A stretch of DNA of 23,333 nt from Bifidobacteriaceae bacterium UBA2724 (GTDB lineage Bacteria; Actinomycetota; Actinomycetes; Actinomycetales; Bifidobacteriaceae): assembly GCA_002353815.1 (NCBI GenBank), contig DEKK01000013.1, forward strand, positions 1 through 23,333, read 5' to 3'. A model generated the notes under the pieces. It did not search any database. It was not told the DNA's origin and saw only the letters and a list, made by a program, of their open reading frames with translations. Shown in pieces: positions 10,631-17,193 of the stretch. Position numbers and translations under genes: made by a program. Every line of letters starts with the position of its first letter. Positions within the stretch are counted from its first letter, which is position 1.

Positions 10631-11797
10631 TCAGAAAGTCGTATCCGAAAACAGCTGCATGATGATGTCGGTATAGTCGTTCACGGCCAGTATGTGATGC
10701 CCTTTCATCGACATGATCATGAAAGTGTGGCGAACGGGACCATCCCGGTCCACCAGAGGCACGAACCGCACGAGTTTTCCGTGCGGGGCGATGGGCTTGC
10801 GTGTCTCGTGGAGCAGGAATCCCTTGCCCGCGGCCACCATGACGTGGGCTTGCCGCACGTTCTCGGCCTCGATCGTGGGGCATGTCAGGTGCAGGACGTT
10901 GCGCAGATAGGCCTCCTGCGCTTCGTGCCGGGCGCTGATCGTCGGATGTTGCGCGGTTTCGTTCGAAGGGGCGTTGTGCGGGGCGGGGTGCCGCACAAAG
11001 ACTTTCGTCCCGTCGGGGAGCACAAATGTACGGGCGTCGAAAAGCGGGTTCACGCCACGCGAGAGAATGTTGCGCGTCGCGTCTTTGAGCCCGGATTGCG
11101 CGGCGTTGTCGCGCGGGCTGTCGTTGAGGTTGTCGAATGAATTCTCGCTTTCGCTGTCGGCGAGCGCATAGCCGCCGCTGTTCGAGAGCAGGATGCAGGG
11201 GATTTCGCTCAGGGATTCCGACGACAGCTCCTCCTCGGCCGGCATGAGCGACGAGGACGGCAGTTTCGAGACCACCGATTGTGCGATTTCCACCGTGTTG
11301 TAGCGCGACATGATGGTCGTGGTCGAGAAATAATCCGAGAACTGGCTTCCGGCGTCGGCGACGATGACGTCCACGGTGCCGTTAAGCAGCGCGCGCTGGA
11401 GCTGCTCGCTCGTGCCGTAACGGGTGATGACCTTGGTATCGGGGTGGTTCTGCTTGAACAGCGCCGTCGCTGCCTCGGGCTCCCACAGCCCTGAGCTCGC
11501 CAGCACCCCGATGGTGAATTGGGGAAGGAGCTTGCCGGCGGCGGTGCGCCGAATGTCCGCGACCGCCTGGTCGGTGGTCGTGAGGATCGCCTCGGCATAT
11601 TCATAGAGCTTGGTGCCGGCCTGCGTGGCCGAGAACTCACGTCCCTGGCGGTCGAGGAGCTCGACCCCGAGCTCCGATTCCAGGGCCTTGATTTTCTGCG
11701 ACACGGCAGATTGCGAGACATGGTTCTCGCGGGCGGCGGCGGTGAAGCTATGAAGGCGCAGGACGTCATAGAAATACCGAAGCTGTTTGAGTTCCAT
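10631..11797 (-). CDS. LysR-family transcriptional regulator with enlarged effector domain
   Basis: The N-terminal winged helix-turn-helix is typical: MELKQLRYFYDVLRLHSFTAAA, then VSQSAVSQKIKALESELGVELLDR (residues 28-50), followed by a linker helix to about residue 90. The effector-binding domain starts with FTIGVLAS and ends with VRQAHVMVAAGKGFLLHE. The protein has 388 residues against about 300 for the family. The excess is a polar stretch at about 211-296 (ALADSESENSFDNLNDS... to ...TISARHEAQEA) that interrupts the second lobe. ATG 11797 has AAAGGAC upstream on the minus strand. The gene converges on nrdG and is divergent from a TetR-type gene. Ligand and targets are unknown; family assignment is secure. 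Confidence 0.92.
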   Translation of the reverse strand: MELKQLRYFYDVLRLHSFTAAARENHVSQSAVSQKIKALESELGVELLDRQGREFSATQAGTKLYEYAEAILTTTDQAVADIRRTAAGKLLPQFTIGVLASSGLWEPEAATALFKQNHPDTKVITRYGTSEQLQRALLNGTVDVIVADAGSQFSDYFSTTTIMSRYNTVEIAQSVVSKLPSSSLMPAEEELSSESLSEIPCILLSNSGGYALADSESENSFDNLNDSPRDNAAQSGLKDATRNILSRGVNPLFDARTFVLPDGTKVFVRHPAPHNAPSNETAQHPTISARHEAQEAYLRNVLHLTCPTIEAENVRQAHVMVAAGKGFLLHETRKPIAPHGKLVRFVPLVDRDGPVRHTFMIMSMKGHHILAVNDYTDIIMQLFSDTTF

Positions 11798-11867
11798 GCC
11801 CGTCCTTTCGTATCGGTCGCATCAGGCACATCGGCCCGCCATGCGCTGCGGGGCACGAGGCGGTGGG

Positions 11868-11888
11868 CGGACTCCGCGAGGGAGTCCG
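11868..11888 (-). other. Short inverted repeat in the lysR leader
   Basis: An 8-bp perfect stem, CGGACTCC / GGAGTCCG, with a 5-nt loop sits between the upstream terminator and the lysR start. No T-tract follows; its role is unknown. Confidence 0.35.
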
Positions 11889-11903
11889 AGTCCGTGAAGA
11901 AGT

Positions 11904-11940
11904 AAAAACGGGGGACATCCTTGGGAAGCAGATGTCCCCC
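11904..11940 (-). terminator. Intrinsic terminator on the minus strand upstream of lysR
   Basis: On the minus strand a 10-bp perfect stem, GGGGGACATC / GATGTCCCCC, with an 11-nt loop is followed after two bases by five Ts (A-run 11904-11908 on the plus strand). This is the best-formed intrinsic terminator in the window apart from that of the tRNA. It lies about 107 nt before the lysR start codon, and no protein gene on that strand ends just upstream of it. Confidence 0.7.
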
Positions 11941-11954
11941 TGATTTCTCGGGGG
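11910..11954 (-). promoter_or_regulatory. Mutually exclusive hairpins (possible attenuator)
   Basis: The CCCCC at 11936-11940, part of the terminator stem, can instead pair with GGGGG at 11950-11954 across a 9-nt loop. On the minus-strand RNA the five Gs that start the terminator would be held by five Cs transcribed just before them, which would block the terminator. This is an antiterminator/terminator layout by base pairing only; no aptamer or leader peptide has been identified. Confidence 0.4.
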
Positions 11955-12107
11955 TGTGCCCTAGGAAAAATCGACTAGAGCCAAGGTCATACGAGTCGGG
12001 GATAGATGGGAAGAGAATTGCCTCGCAGAACCTTCACGTACCCGGTGTCAGACGGCGTTGGTGAGGGAGAGAAAGGAACCAACAGATTCACCGCTGAACA
12101 CAGTTAC

Positions 12108-12136
12108 ATATTACGTTGATTTGAGAGTATTTGCAA
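12108..12136 (-). promoter_or_regulatory. Candidate minus-strand promoter for the lysR leader
   Basis: Read on the minus strand, TTGCAA (12131-12136) and TAATAT (12108-12113) are separated by exactly 17 bp in an AT-rich patch. Each hexamer matches the consensus at 4 of 6 positions. Transcription would begin near 12101, giving a leader of about 198 nt up to the terminator T-run and about 300 nt up to lysR. Confidence 0.4.
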
Positions 12137-12322
12137 TATTTCGGCGGTGCCATGCGTTTCCGCCGGACGAATCGATTACTATGGGGAGTGTCGAAAAGAC
12201 TCAATGCCGAGCCTGTTTCTCGCGGTCGACTCACACTGCATTCATAGGCGAATCGTGTGGCGCAGGGCCTCTCACAACGTAGTGGGGCGTGGGGAACGGG
12301 ATATCGAAGGAAAGGGGGCGTC
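12114..12322 (+). promoter_or_regulatory. Upstream region of the TetR-type gene
   Basis: No gene is supported here. A 6-bp hairpin, CGGCGG / CCGCCG, lies at 12142-12165, and TACTAT at about 12176-12181 could be a -10, with a poor -35 about 18 nt upstream. CACAC...GTGTG arms at about 12232-12259 are too short to call an operator. The ribosome site AAAGGGGG (12311-12318) belongs to the regulator gene. Confidence 0.2.
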
Positions 12323-13054
12323 GTGTCAGACAGCGAAGCTGTGTCGCCAGCAATGGATGGACGGACCGTATCGGTCAACGCCATCAAGCGCCAGAAGCTG
12401 GGTGTTCGCAAAGACGAAGGGCGCGCGAACCGCAATTCCATGCGCTCCATGGTGCTGTTCAACGAAGCGTTTTCGCAGTTGCTCGATGAAAAACCTCTGG
12501 GTGAGATCAACGTGACGATGATTTCGCGCCGTGCCGATCTGGCCCGGAACACTTTCTATGCCCATTATGCTTCGACGGACGAGCTGCTGCGTGAATTCGT
12601 GGGCGAAGCGGTGACGGTGGTGCAAGGGGACTTCGAGGAGCTCTCGCCTGTCATCAATCCTGCGATACCGGAGACTTTCGTACGTGCATTGTTTGACAAG
12701 GTGGAGGAGCACCGTGAGATCCTCCGCAGCCATGTGTTTGTGAAAAACGTCAACAACCGCAGGCGGCTCACGGCGATTGTGCGCTACAGCGTCGTGCCGA
12801 CGCTGACCCGGATGCTGTCGTCGGTCGATCCGGGCAACGAGGCGTGTGTGGAACAGTACCTCGACTTCGTAGCGGCGTTGACGATCGAGCTCGTCAACGA
12901 CTATCTCAACGATGTCTTTGCCATCGAAGGCATGGATTTTTCGGACAGGGTGAGCCTCATGTACCGCGCTGCGTATCGCGTGTATCTGGAACCTCGCCAG
13001 TGGGGAGCGGATCATGCCAAGGTCGGTGCGGCGGGCGGCAGCGAGCTGCCGTGA
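12323..13054 (+). CDS. TetR/AcrR-family transcriptional regulator
   Basis: GTG 12323 is chosen because AAGGAAAGGGGG ends 4 nt upstream; an in-frame ATG at 12257 has no ribosome site. The 243-residue protein has a polar N-terminal extension of about 35 residues, then a TetR-type DNA-binding domain: SMVLFNEAFSQLLDEKPL followed by INVTMISRRADLARNTFYAHY, where NTFYAHY is the recognition-helix signature. The all-helical C-terminal domain (ALFDKVEEHREILRSHVF, YLDFVAALTIELVNDYL) would bind ligand and dimerise. It is divergent from the lysR gene. No transporter or enzyme gene is adjacent that would reveal the ligand. Family assignment secure, target unknown. Confidence 0.9.
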   Translation: MSDSEAVSPAMDGRTVSVNAIKRQKLGVRKDEGRANRNSMRSMVLFNEAFSQLLDEKPLGEINVTMISRRADLARNTFYAHYASTDELLREFVGEAVTVVQGDFEELSPVINPAIPETFVRALFDKVEEHREILRSHVFVKNVNNRRRLTAIVRYSVVPTLTRMLSSVDPGNEACVEQYLDFVAALTIELVNDYLNDVFAIEGMDFSDRVSLMYRAAYRVYLEPRQWGADHAKVGAAGGSELP

Positions 13055-13271
13055 GGATTCCGGATCTGCCGGCAAGGGTTGCCGATCGGATTGCCGAAGC
13101 GGCGCAGCGGATTCGGTCCGCGGTGGGGCGATCCCTGAGCCGTGACCCCGCCGGCGGCGGAGGGGGCGCTCGCAATGAGGGCGCACAGTTAGGGCGCACA
13201 GTTAGGGCGCACAGTGACAGCCCGCAGCGATGGTGCATGAGGCGCACTGGGAAGAGCAGGGGCAAGGGAAA
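13055..13271. other. Gene-free stretch after the TetR-type gene
   Basis: No coding region or RNA is supported. The stretch contains a GC-rich snapback near 13146-13165 (CCCCGCC / GGCGGAGGGG, with a bulge) that could terminate the regulator transcript, and a three-copy tandem repeat listed separately. Confidence 0.4.
13178..13216. repeat. Three tandem copies of a 13-bp unit
   Basis: The unit AGGGCGCACAGTT occurs head-to-tail at 13178-13190 and 13191-13203. A third copy at 13204-13215 ends in G instead of TT. It is non-coding and lies between the TetR-type gene and the tRNA terminator. Confidence 0.9.
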
Positions 13272-13300
13272 GAAAAAGCAGCCTCCATGTGGATGGCTGC
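13272..13300 (-). terminator. Intrinsic terminator of the tRNA-Gly gene
   Basis: On the minus strand a hairpin, GCAGCC / GGCTGC extended by inner pairing TCCA / TGGA with one bulge, is followed by TTTTT. It begins 9 nt after the tRNA 3' end. Confidence 0.85.
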
Positions 13301-13308
13301 CTGAGGGG

Positions 13309-13381
13309 AGCGGACAACGGGACTCGGACCCGCGGTCTCGACCTTGGCAAGGTCGCGCTTTACCAACTAAGCTATGTCCGC
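13309..13381 (-). tRNA. tRNA-Gly (anticodon GCC)
   Basis: The 73-nt cloverleaf folds completely: acceptor stem GCGGACA / TGTCCGC, D-arm GCTT-AGTTGGTA-AAGC, anticodon arm CGACC-TTGCCAA-GGTCG with anticodon GCC, T-arm GCGGG-TCCGAGT-CCCGT, and discriminator T as usual for glycine tRNAs. CCA is not encoded (CCC follows), so it must be added after transcription. T-loop position 55 is C instead of T. A 13-bp palindrome, TGCGAAATTCGCA (13384-13396), sits just before the mature 5' end, and a promoter lies beyond it, so the gene forms its own unit. Confidence 0.97.
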
Positions 13382-13405
13382 AGTGCGAAATTCGCAACAA
13401 ACATA

Positions 13406-13433
13406 AATCTATCATGAATTTCCGAGAACACAA
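13406..13433 (-). promoter_or_regulatory. Promoter of the tRNA-Gly gene
   Basis: On the minus strand TTGTGT (13428-13433) and TAGATT (13406-13411) are 16 bp apart, placing the transcript start near 13399, about 18 nt before the mature tRNA. Confidence 0.5.
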
Positions 13434-13447
13434 GGATAATTGTGTTC
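13426..13447. promoter_or_regulatory. Perfect inverted repeat overlapping the tRNA -35
   Basis: GAACACAA-N6-TTGTGTTC has perfect 8-bp arms with centres 14 bp apart and covers the -35 hexamer of the tRNA promoter. It looks like an operator for a dimeric regulator, but it could also form an RNA hairpin on a plus-strand transcript. Confidence 0.4.
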
Positions 13448-13475
13448 GGCGTGTTGAACGGCATCCTCTGATTCC

Positions 13476-13503
13476 TTGACACGGCTGGCTCCGTGCCTAT
13501 CCC
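13476..13503 (+). promoter_or_regulatory. Promoter for the DUF3592-like gene
   Basis: A consensus TTGACA (13476-13481) and TATCCC (13498-13503) are 16 bp apart. The spacer contains a CACGG / CCGTG inverted repeat. The leader to the next gene would be about 185 nt; I see no gene in it. Confidence 0.5.
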
Positions 13504-13695
13504 GAAGCGCGGGAACCGGGCTTTCCGGACCGTGCGGGCGCAGGATGGGTCGCGGTCCCGGGCCGCCGATCATGAGAAAGAAGCGCCGCGGCCTGGGCGC
13601 AGGCATTACTGTGGACGATGAACGAATGAATCGACGCCGTCGGTCCCGGTATGTGCATGACCGCGGCCATCAGGCGACAACAGCGAGGAACGCAC

Positions 13696-14253
13696 ATGGC
13701 ACTGAGTCACTTTTTGGCATTGCTGGCCCTTATTCTTGCGGTGGGCGGCATCGCCTGCCTCGTACCTGCCATCGTCATGAGGCGCCGGGATTCCCAGTTG
13801 CGCGTCCGGTGCACCCAGAAGGCGCAGGGCAGGGTGAGCGGTTACTCCACGAGCAAGCAGGTGACGGGCTCCACGTTTCTGCCCACGGTTGAATACACCG
13901 TGAACGGCACGAAGCACACCGTGACGGGGCCGACGTTCGCGTCGTACACGGCCCGCGGCGTCCGCGGGGATGTGGCCGGCCCGCATACCAACATCCGTGA
14001 CATCGCCGACCTGCCGGAGGAGCTGCGCGTCTATTCCTATGACGACGCCCCGCTGGAGCGCAACGGCAACGCCCTGGCCGAGCCGTTCCCAGTGGGCAGA
14101 CATGTGACCGTGTGGTATGACCCCGACGACCCGGGCCGTGCATATGTGATTCGCGTGCCGGCCACGTCGTCCATGGCCAAGACGTTCACGTTGCTCGGAG
14201 TAATGGAGATCGTGGCTGCTGTCGCTTTCGCGTTTTTCGCATACCTGTGGTGA
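13696..14253 (+). CDS. DUF3592-like membrane protein
   Basis: This 185-residue protein has a hydrophobic helix at about 5-27 (FLALLALILAVGGIACLVPAI), an Arg-rich boundary, an extracytoplasmic beta-rich core, and a second helix near the C-terminus (about 164-183). The core contains AQGRVSGYSTS, FLPTVEYTVNGTKHTV and a later VGRHVTVWYDPDDPGRAYV, which is the usual DUF3592 pattern (strand, PxVxYxVxG, then VxYxPxNPxxA). ATG 13696 is preceded by GAGGA (13685-13689); an in-frame ATG at 13651 has no ribosome site. Family function is unknown. It converges on the Bax inhibitor gene. Confidence 0.82.
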   Translation: MALSHFLALLALILAVGGIACLVPAIVMRRRDSQLRVRCTQKAQGRVSGYSTSKQVTGSTFLPTVEYTVNGTKHTVTGPTFASYTARGVRGDVAGPHTNIRDIADLPEELRVYSYDDAPLERNGNALAEPFPVGRHVTVWYDPDDPGRAYVIRVPATSSMAKTFTLLGVMEIVAAVAFAFFAYLW

Positions 14254-14410
14254 CATCCGCAACGCATGACCGCGCCGCGTCATGACGTCGCATGCCGTGA
14301 TTGCCATACGCGACATGGACGCTGTGAGGCGCCCTGCTCTGCCCGGATGGACGGGCGGCGCTGGATGAACTTGCGTCACGTGGATCGACGGTGCAGGGAA
14401 ACAACGCAGG

Positions 14411-14457
14411 AAAACGCAAGCGGGGAGAAGTCGTGTGCCTTCTCCCCGCTTGCGTTT
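14411..14457. terminator. Large bidirectional terminator hairpin
   Basis: A 19-bp perfect stem (14412-14430 with 14439-14457) with an 8-nt loop separates the convergent DUF3592-like and Bax inhibitor genes. The stem ends in AAA on the left and TTT on the right, which suits termination from both sides. A smaller GCCCG / CGGGC hairpin lies at 14341-14356. Confidence 0.85.
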
Positions 14458-14509
14458 GTGGGCGGCCATTGCGTGGCGGCCCGGAATCCCGCTTTGCGCA
14501 GGCTGTGGG

Positions 14510-15472
14510 TCAGTTGCGGCTGCCGAACAGACGCAGCAGATAGATGAACAGGTTGATGAAGTCCAGGTAGAAGTCGAGGGCGAACGACACGCTCAGCGCG
14601 TCAAGCACCTGCGGGTTCGGGCCGATCTTCTCGAAGGTGGCGCGCATCATCTGCGTGTCATATGCCGTGTAGAACGAGAAAATCGCAACGCCGACGGCGG
14701 CGATGATCATGTTGGCCGTGTTGCCCGGGAAGACGAAGAACACCACGACCTCGGCGAGGAGCAGCATGATGAGGCCGGTGAACAGGATGCTGCCCAGGCC
14801 GAGGAGGTTCTTGTGCGTCGTCACCGCAAGCATCGAGAGGGCGAAATAATACAGCGAGCAGATGGCGAACACGATGCCGATCGACGTGATGGAGAAGCAT
14901 TCGAACAGCAGCGAGAAAGACAGGCCGTTGACGAACGCGAACAGGTAGAGCAGCGTCGCAGCGGCGCTCTTCTTGAGGCTCATGGCCCTCTTCTGGATCG
15001 CGATGACCAGAATCACCTCGACGATGCATGAGACGACGGTGAGCAGGAGGAGGCCCGAGCCATTGCTGGTGGTGAGCATCGAGTCGAGGACGCCGCTCAT
15101 ATTCATGGCCATCGCGGTGAACGCCGTGACGAGCAGGGCGATGCCCATCTGCAGGTAGGTCATCATGACGGCCCTGTTCTGGGCTTGGTAAACCTGGGCC
15201 GCGGCGAACGGGTCGATGGGGGCGGCCGACGCCGGTGCGCCGCCGCCCATGGCGACCTGGGGGTGCGCGTACGCCGGCTGCTGAGGCTGGTAGTAGGCCT
15301 GCTGCTGTGCGTATCCCTGCTGCTGGTAGTAGTCTCCGGCGGGCTGCTGGGACATCTGACCCTGGTATTGCTGCTGGTATTGCTGCTGGTATTGCTGCTG
15401 GTATTGCTGCTGGTAGGCGTTGGCCTGGTCCTGTCCGCCATAAGGTTGCGGTTCGTTGGTGTAATTCGTCAT
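14510..15472 (-). CDS. Bax inhibitor-1 (YccA/BI-1) family membrane protein with Gln/Tyr-rich N-terminus
   Basis: From ATG 15472 the protein has 320 residues. Residues 1 to about 85 are rich in Gln, Tyr, Pro and Ala, including QQQY repeated four times (21-36). After about residue 100 come seven hydrophobic segments of the BI-1 fold, with the family marks FSFYTAYDTQ (265-274) and ALDFYLDFINLFIYLLRL (298-315). Family members are predicted cation/proton-leak channels or modulators of membrane proteases; the role here is unknown. The frame is open further upstream, but ATG 15472 begins a sensible N-terminus. Its upstream AAAGGACA is about 12 nt away, further than usual, and an identical copy lies 21 bp beyond. 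A TACTAT -10-like element on this strand lies at 15598-15603. Confidence 0.9.
   Translation of the reverse strand: MTNYTNEPQPYGGQDQANAYQQQYQQQYQQQYQQQYQGQMSQQPAGDYYQQQGYAQQQAYYQPQQPAYAHPQVAMGGGAPASAAPIDPFAAAQVYQAQNRAVMMTYLQMGIALLVTAFTAMAMNMSGVLDSMLTTSNGSGLLLLTVVSCIVEVILVIAIQKRAMSLKKSAAATLLYLFAFVNGLSFSLLFECFSITSIGIVFAICSLYYFALSMLAVTTHKNLLGLGSILFTGLIMLLLAEVVVFFVFPGNTANMIIAAVGVAIFSFYTAYDTQMMRATFEKIGPNPQVLDALSVSFALDFYLDFINLFIYLLRLFGSRN
15366..15413. repeat. Four tandem 12-bp repeats within the Bax inhibitor gene
   Basis: TATTGCTGCTGG occurs four times head-to-tail on the plus strand and encodes the QQQY repeats on the minus strand. Copy-number change would alter tail length without shifting the frame. 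Confidence 0.95.
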
Positions 15473-15476
15473 TGTG

Positions 15477-15515
15477 ATCCGGTTGTCCTTTGAATTTATC
15501 CGGTTGTCCTTTGAA
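15477..15515. repeat. 18-bp direct repeat covering the RBS of the Bax inhibitor gene
   Basis: ATCCGGTTGTCCTTTGAA is present at 15477-15494 and again at 15498-15515, a period of 21 bp. On the minus strand each copy carries AAAGGACA, so the ribosome-binding segment is duplicated. Confidence 0.95.
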
Positions 15516-15740
15516 CTTTCGTGTGAGCCTGTGAAATCTCTCGCTTTTCCATGGACTGTGAAACCAGCCGTCATCTCTCGTTGGCGCTCACGTTTCCATA
15601 GTACACAAAGGAGACGGGAAACTCTTGGAATTGGCCGCTGCTGACCTTTCGGAATCCACCGGCCTTCGTGGGGCGCCGGGGAAGCGCATCCCGGTGGTCC
15701 TCTGGCGTTGCGTTGAGGCATGTCGGTATCATCGATTCTT

Positions 15741-17192
15741 ATGAACGAAGACATGATGACCGATGAGGAGCGCGAATCCACCGAAGGCGGTGCACGGAGC
15801 GACCGGGGCAAAGGCGTGTTCCACATCCACACCCTGGGATGCCAGATGAACGTGCATGACTCCGAGCGCATCGCGGGCGTGCTCGAGGCCGACGGCTATG
15901 TCGCCGCCACCGCGCAGCAGGTGGAGGCGAACGACGTCGACCTGCTCGTGCTCAACACCTGCGCGGTCCGCGAGAACGCGACCGAGCGCATGTACGGCAC
16001 CGTGGGGCTGTGGGCGCGGCTCAAGCGCACGAACCCGCGTCTGCAGATCGCCGTCGGCGGATGCATGGCGCAGAAGGACCGCGAGAGGATCGTGCGGCGG
16101 GCGCCGTGGGTCGATGCGGTGTTCGGCACCAAGAACATCCCGCAGCTGCCAGGCATGCTGGATGCGGCGCGGCGTGGGGACGGGCCGCAGGTTGAGGTGT
16201 ATTCCGACCTCAACTCCGTCGACTACTTCCCGTCCGACCTGCCCGTCGCCCGCGCATCCGGGGTCTCCGCATGGGTCGCCATCTCGGTGGGCTGCAACAA
16301 CACGTGCACGTTCTGCATCGTGCCGTCCGTGCGTGGCAAGGAACGCGACAGGCGCGCGGGCGACATCATCGCCGAGGTGCAGCGGTGCGTCGACGCCGGT
16401 GCGAAAGAGGTCACGCTGCTCGGCCAGAACGTGAATTCGTATGGTTATGCGTCGGGGGACCGTTTCGCCTTCTCCAAGCTGCTGCGCGCCTGCGGTACCA
16501 TCGACGGGCTCGAACGGCTGCGCTTCACGTCGCCGCACCCCGCTGCGTTCACCGACGACGTGATCGCCGCCATGGCCGAGACGCCCAATGTGATGCACCA
16601 GCTGCACATGCCGCTCCAGTCGGGCTCGGACCGGATCCTGCGCGCCATGCGCCGCAGCTACCGACGCGACCGCTTCATGTCGATTCTGTCGAAGGTGCGC
16701 GAGGCCATGCCCGACGCGCAGATCAGCACCGACATCATCGTCGGGTTCCCCGGCGAGACCGAGGAGGATTTCGAACAGACGCTCGACGTGGTGCGCGAGG
16801 CGCGATTCTCCAGCGCATATACCTTTGAATATTCCCCGCGTCCCGGGACTCCCGCGGCGCAGATGGAACAGGTGCCGCACGACGTGGTGCAGGAGCGTTT
16901 CGAACGCCTGCACGACCTGCAGGAAGGCATCACGGCCGATGTCATGAAGGGCTTCGAGAACCGCGACGTCGAGGTGCTCATCACCGGGCGGCAGGGCAAG
17001 AAGGACTCCGACACGCATCGCGTGACGGGGCGCGAGCGCACCGGCGTGCTCGTGCATGTGGGCGTGCCGCAGGGCATGGAGATCCCGCGGCCCGGGGATT
17101 TTGTCACCGCGACCGTGACCCATGCCGCCGCGCATGACCTCATCGCCGACCCCGACGTCACGGCAGGGCAGACGTATGCGGTCAGGCACTGA
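15741..17192 (+). CDS. miaB: tRNA-2-methylthio-N6-dimethylallyladenosine synthase
   Basis: Methylthiotransferase that converts i6A37 to ms2i6A37 in tRNAs reading UNN codons, acting after MiaA. The N-terminal UPF0004 domain carries its cluster cysteines in TLGCQMN (Cys34), NTCAVRE (Cys74) and GGCMAQK (Cys108). The radical SAM motif CNNTCTFC supplies Cys185, Cys189 and Cys192, and a C-terminal TRAM domain follows (VEVLITGRQGKKDSDTHRVTGR). ATG 15741 lies 8 nt after a -10-like TATCAT (15727-15732) and has no ribosome site, suggesting a leaderless mRNA. ATG 15720 would add seven residues. miaA starts 1 nt after the stop, so the two genes of one pathway are coupled. Length (483) and motifs are normal. 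Confidence 0.96.
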   Translation: MNEDMMTDEERESTEGGARSDRGKGVFHIHTLGCQMNVHDSERIAGVLEADGYVAATAQQVEANDVDLLVLNTCAVRENATERMYGTVGLWARLKRTNPRLQIAVGGCMAQKDRERIVRRAPWVDAVFGTKNIPQLPGMLDAARRGDGPQVEVYSDLNSVDYFPSDLPVARASGVSAWVAISVGCNNTCTFCIVPSVRGKERDRRAGDIIAEVQRCVDAGAKEVTLLGQNVNSYGYASGDRFAFSKLLRACGTIDGLERLRFTSPHPAAFTDDVIAAMAETPNVMHQLHMPLQSGSDRILRAMRRSYRRDRFMSILSKVREAMPDAQISTDIIVGFPGETEEDFEQTLDVVREARFSSAYTFEYSPRPGTPAAQMEQVPHDVVQERFERLHDLQEGITADVMKGFENRDVEVLITGRQGKKDSDTHRVTGRERTGVLVHVGVPQGMEIPRPGDFVTATVTHAAAHDLIADPDVTAGQTYAVRH

Positions 17193-17193
17193 C

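Noticed and set aside
12058..12282. Small open frames between lysR and the TetR-type gene
   Set aside because: No ribosome sites, atypical composition and a location across promoter-like AT-rich sequence.
13545..13892. Open frame overlapping the start of the DUF3592-like gene
   Set aside because: It is out of frame with the DUF3592-like gene, shows no domain and overlaps half of a well-supported membrane protein.
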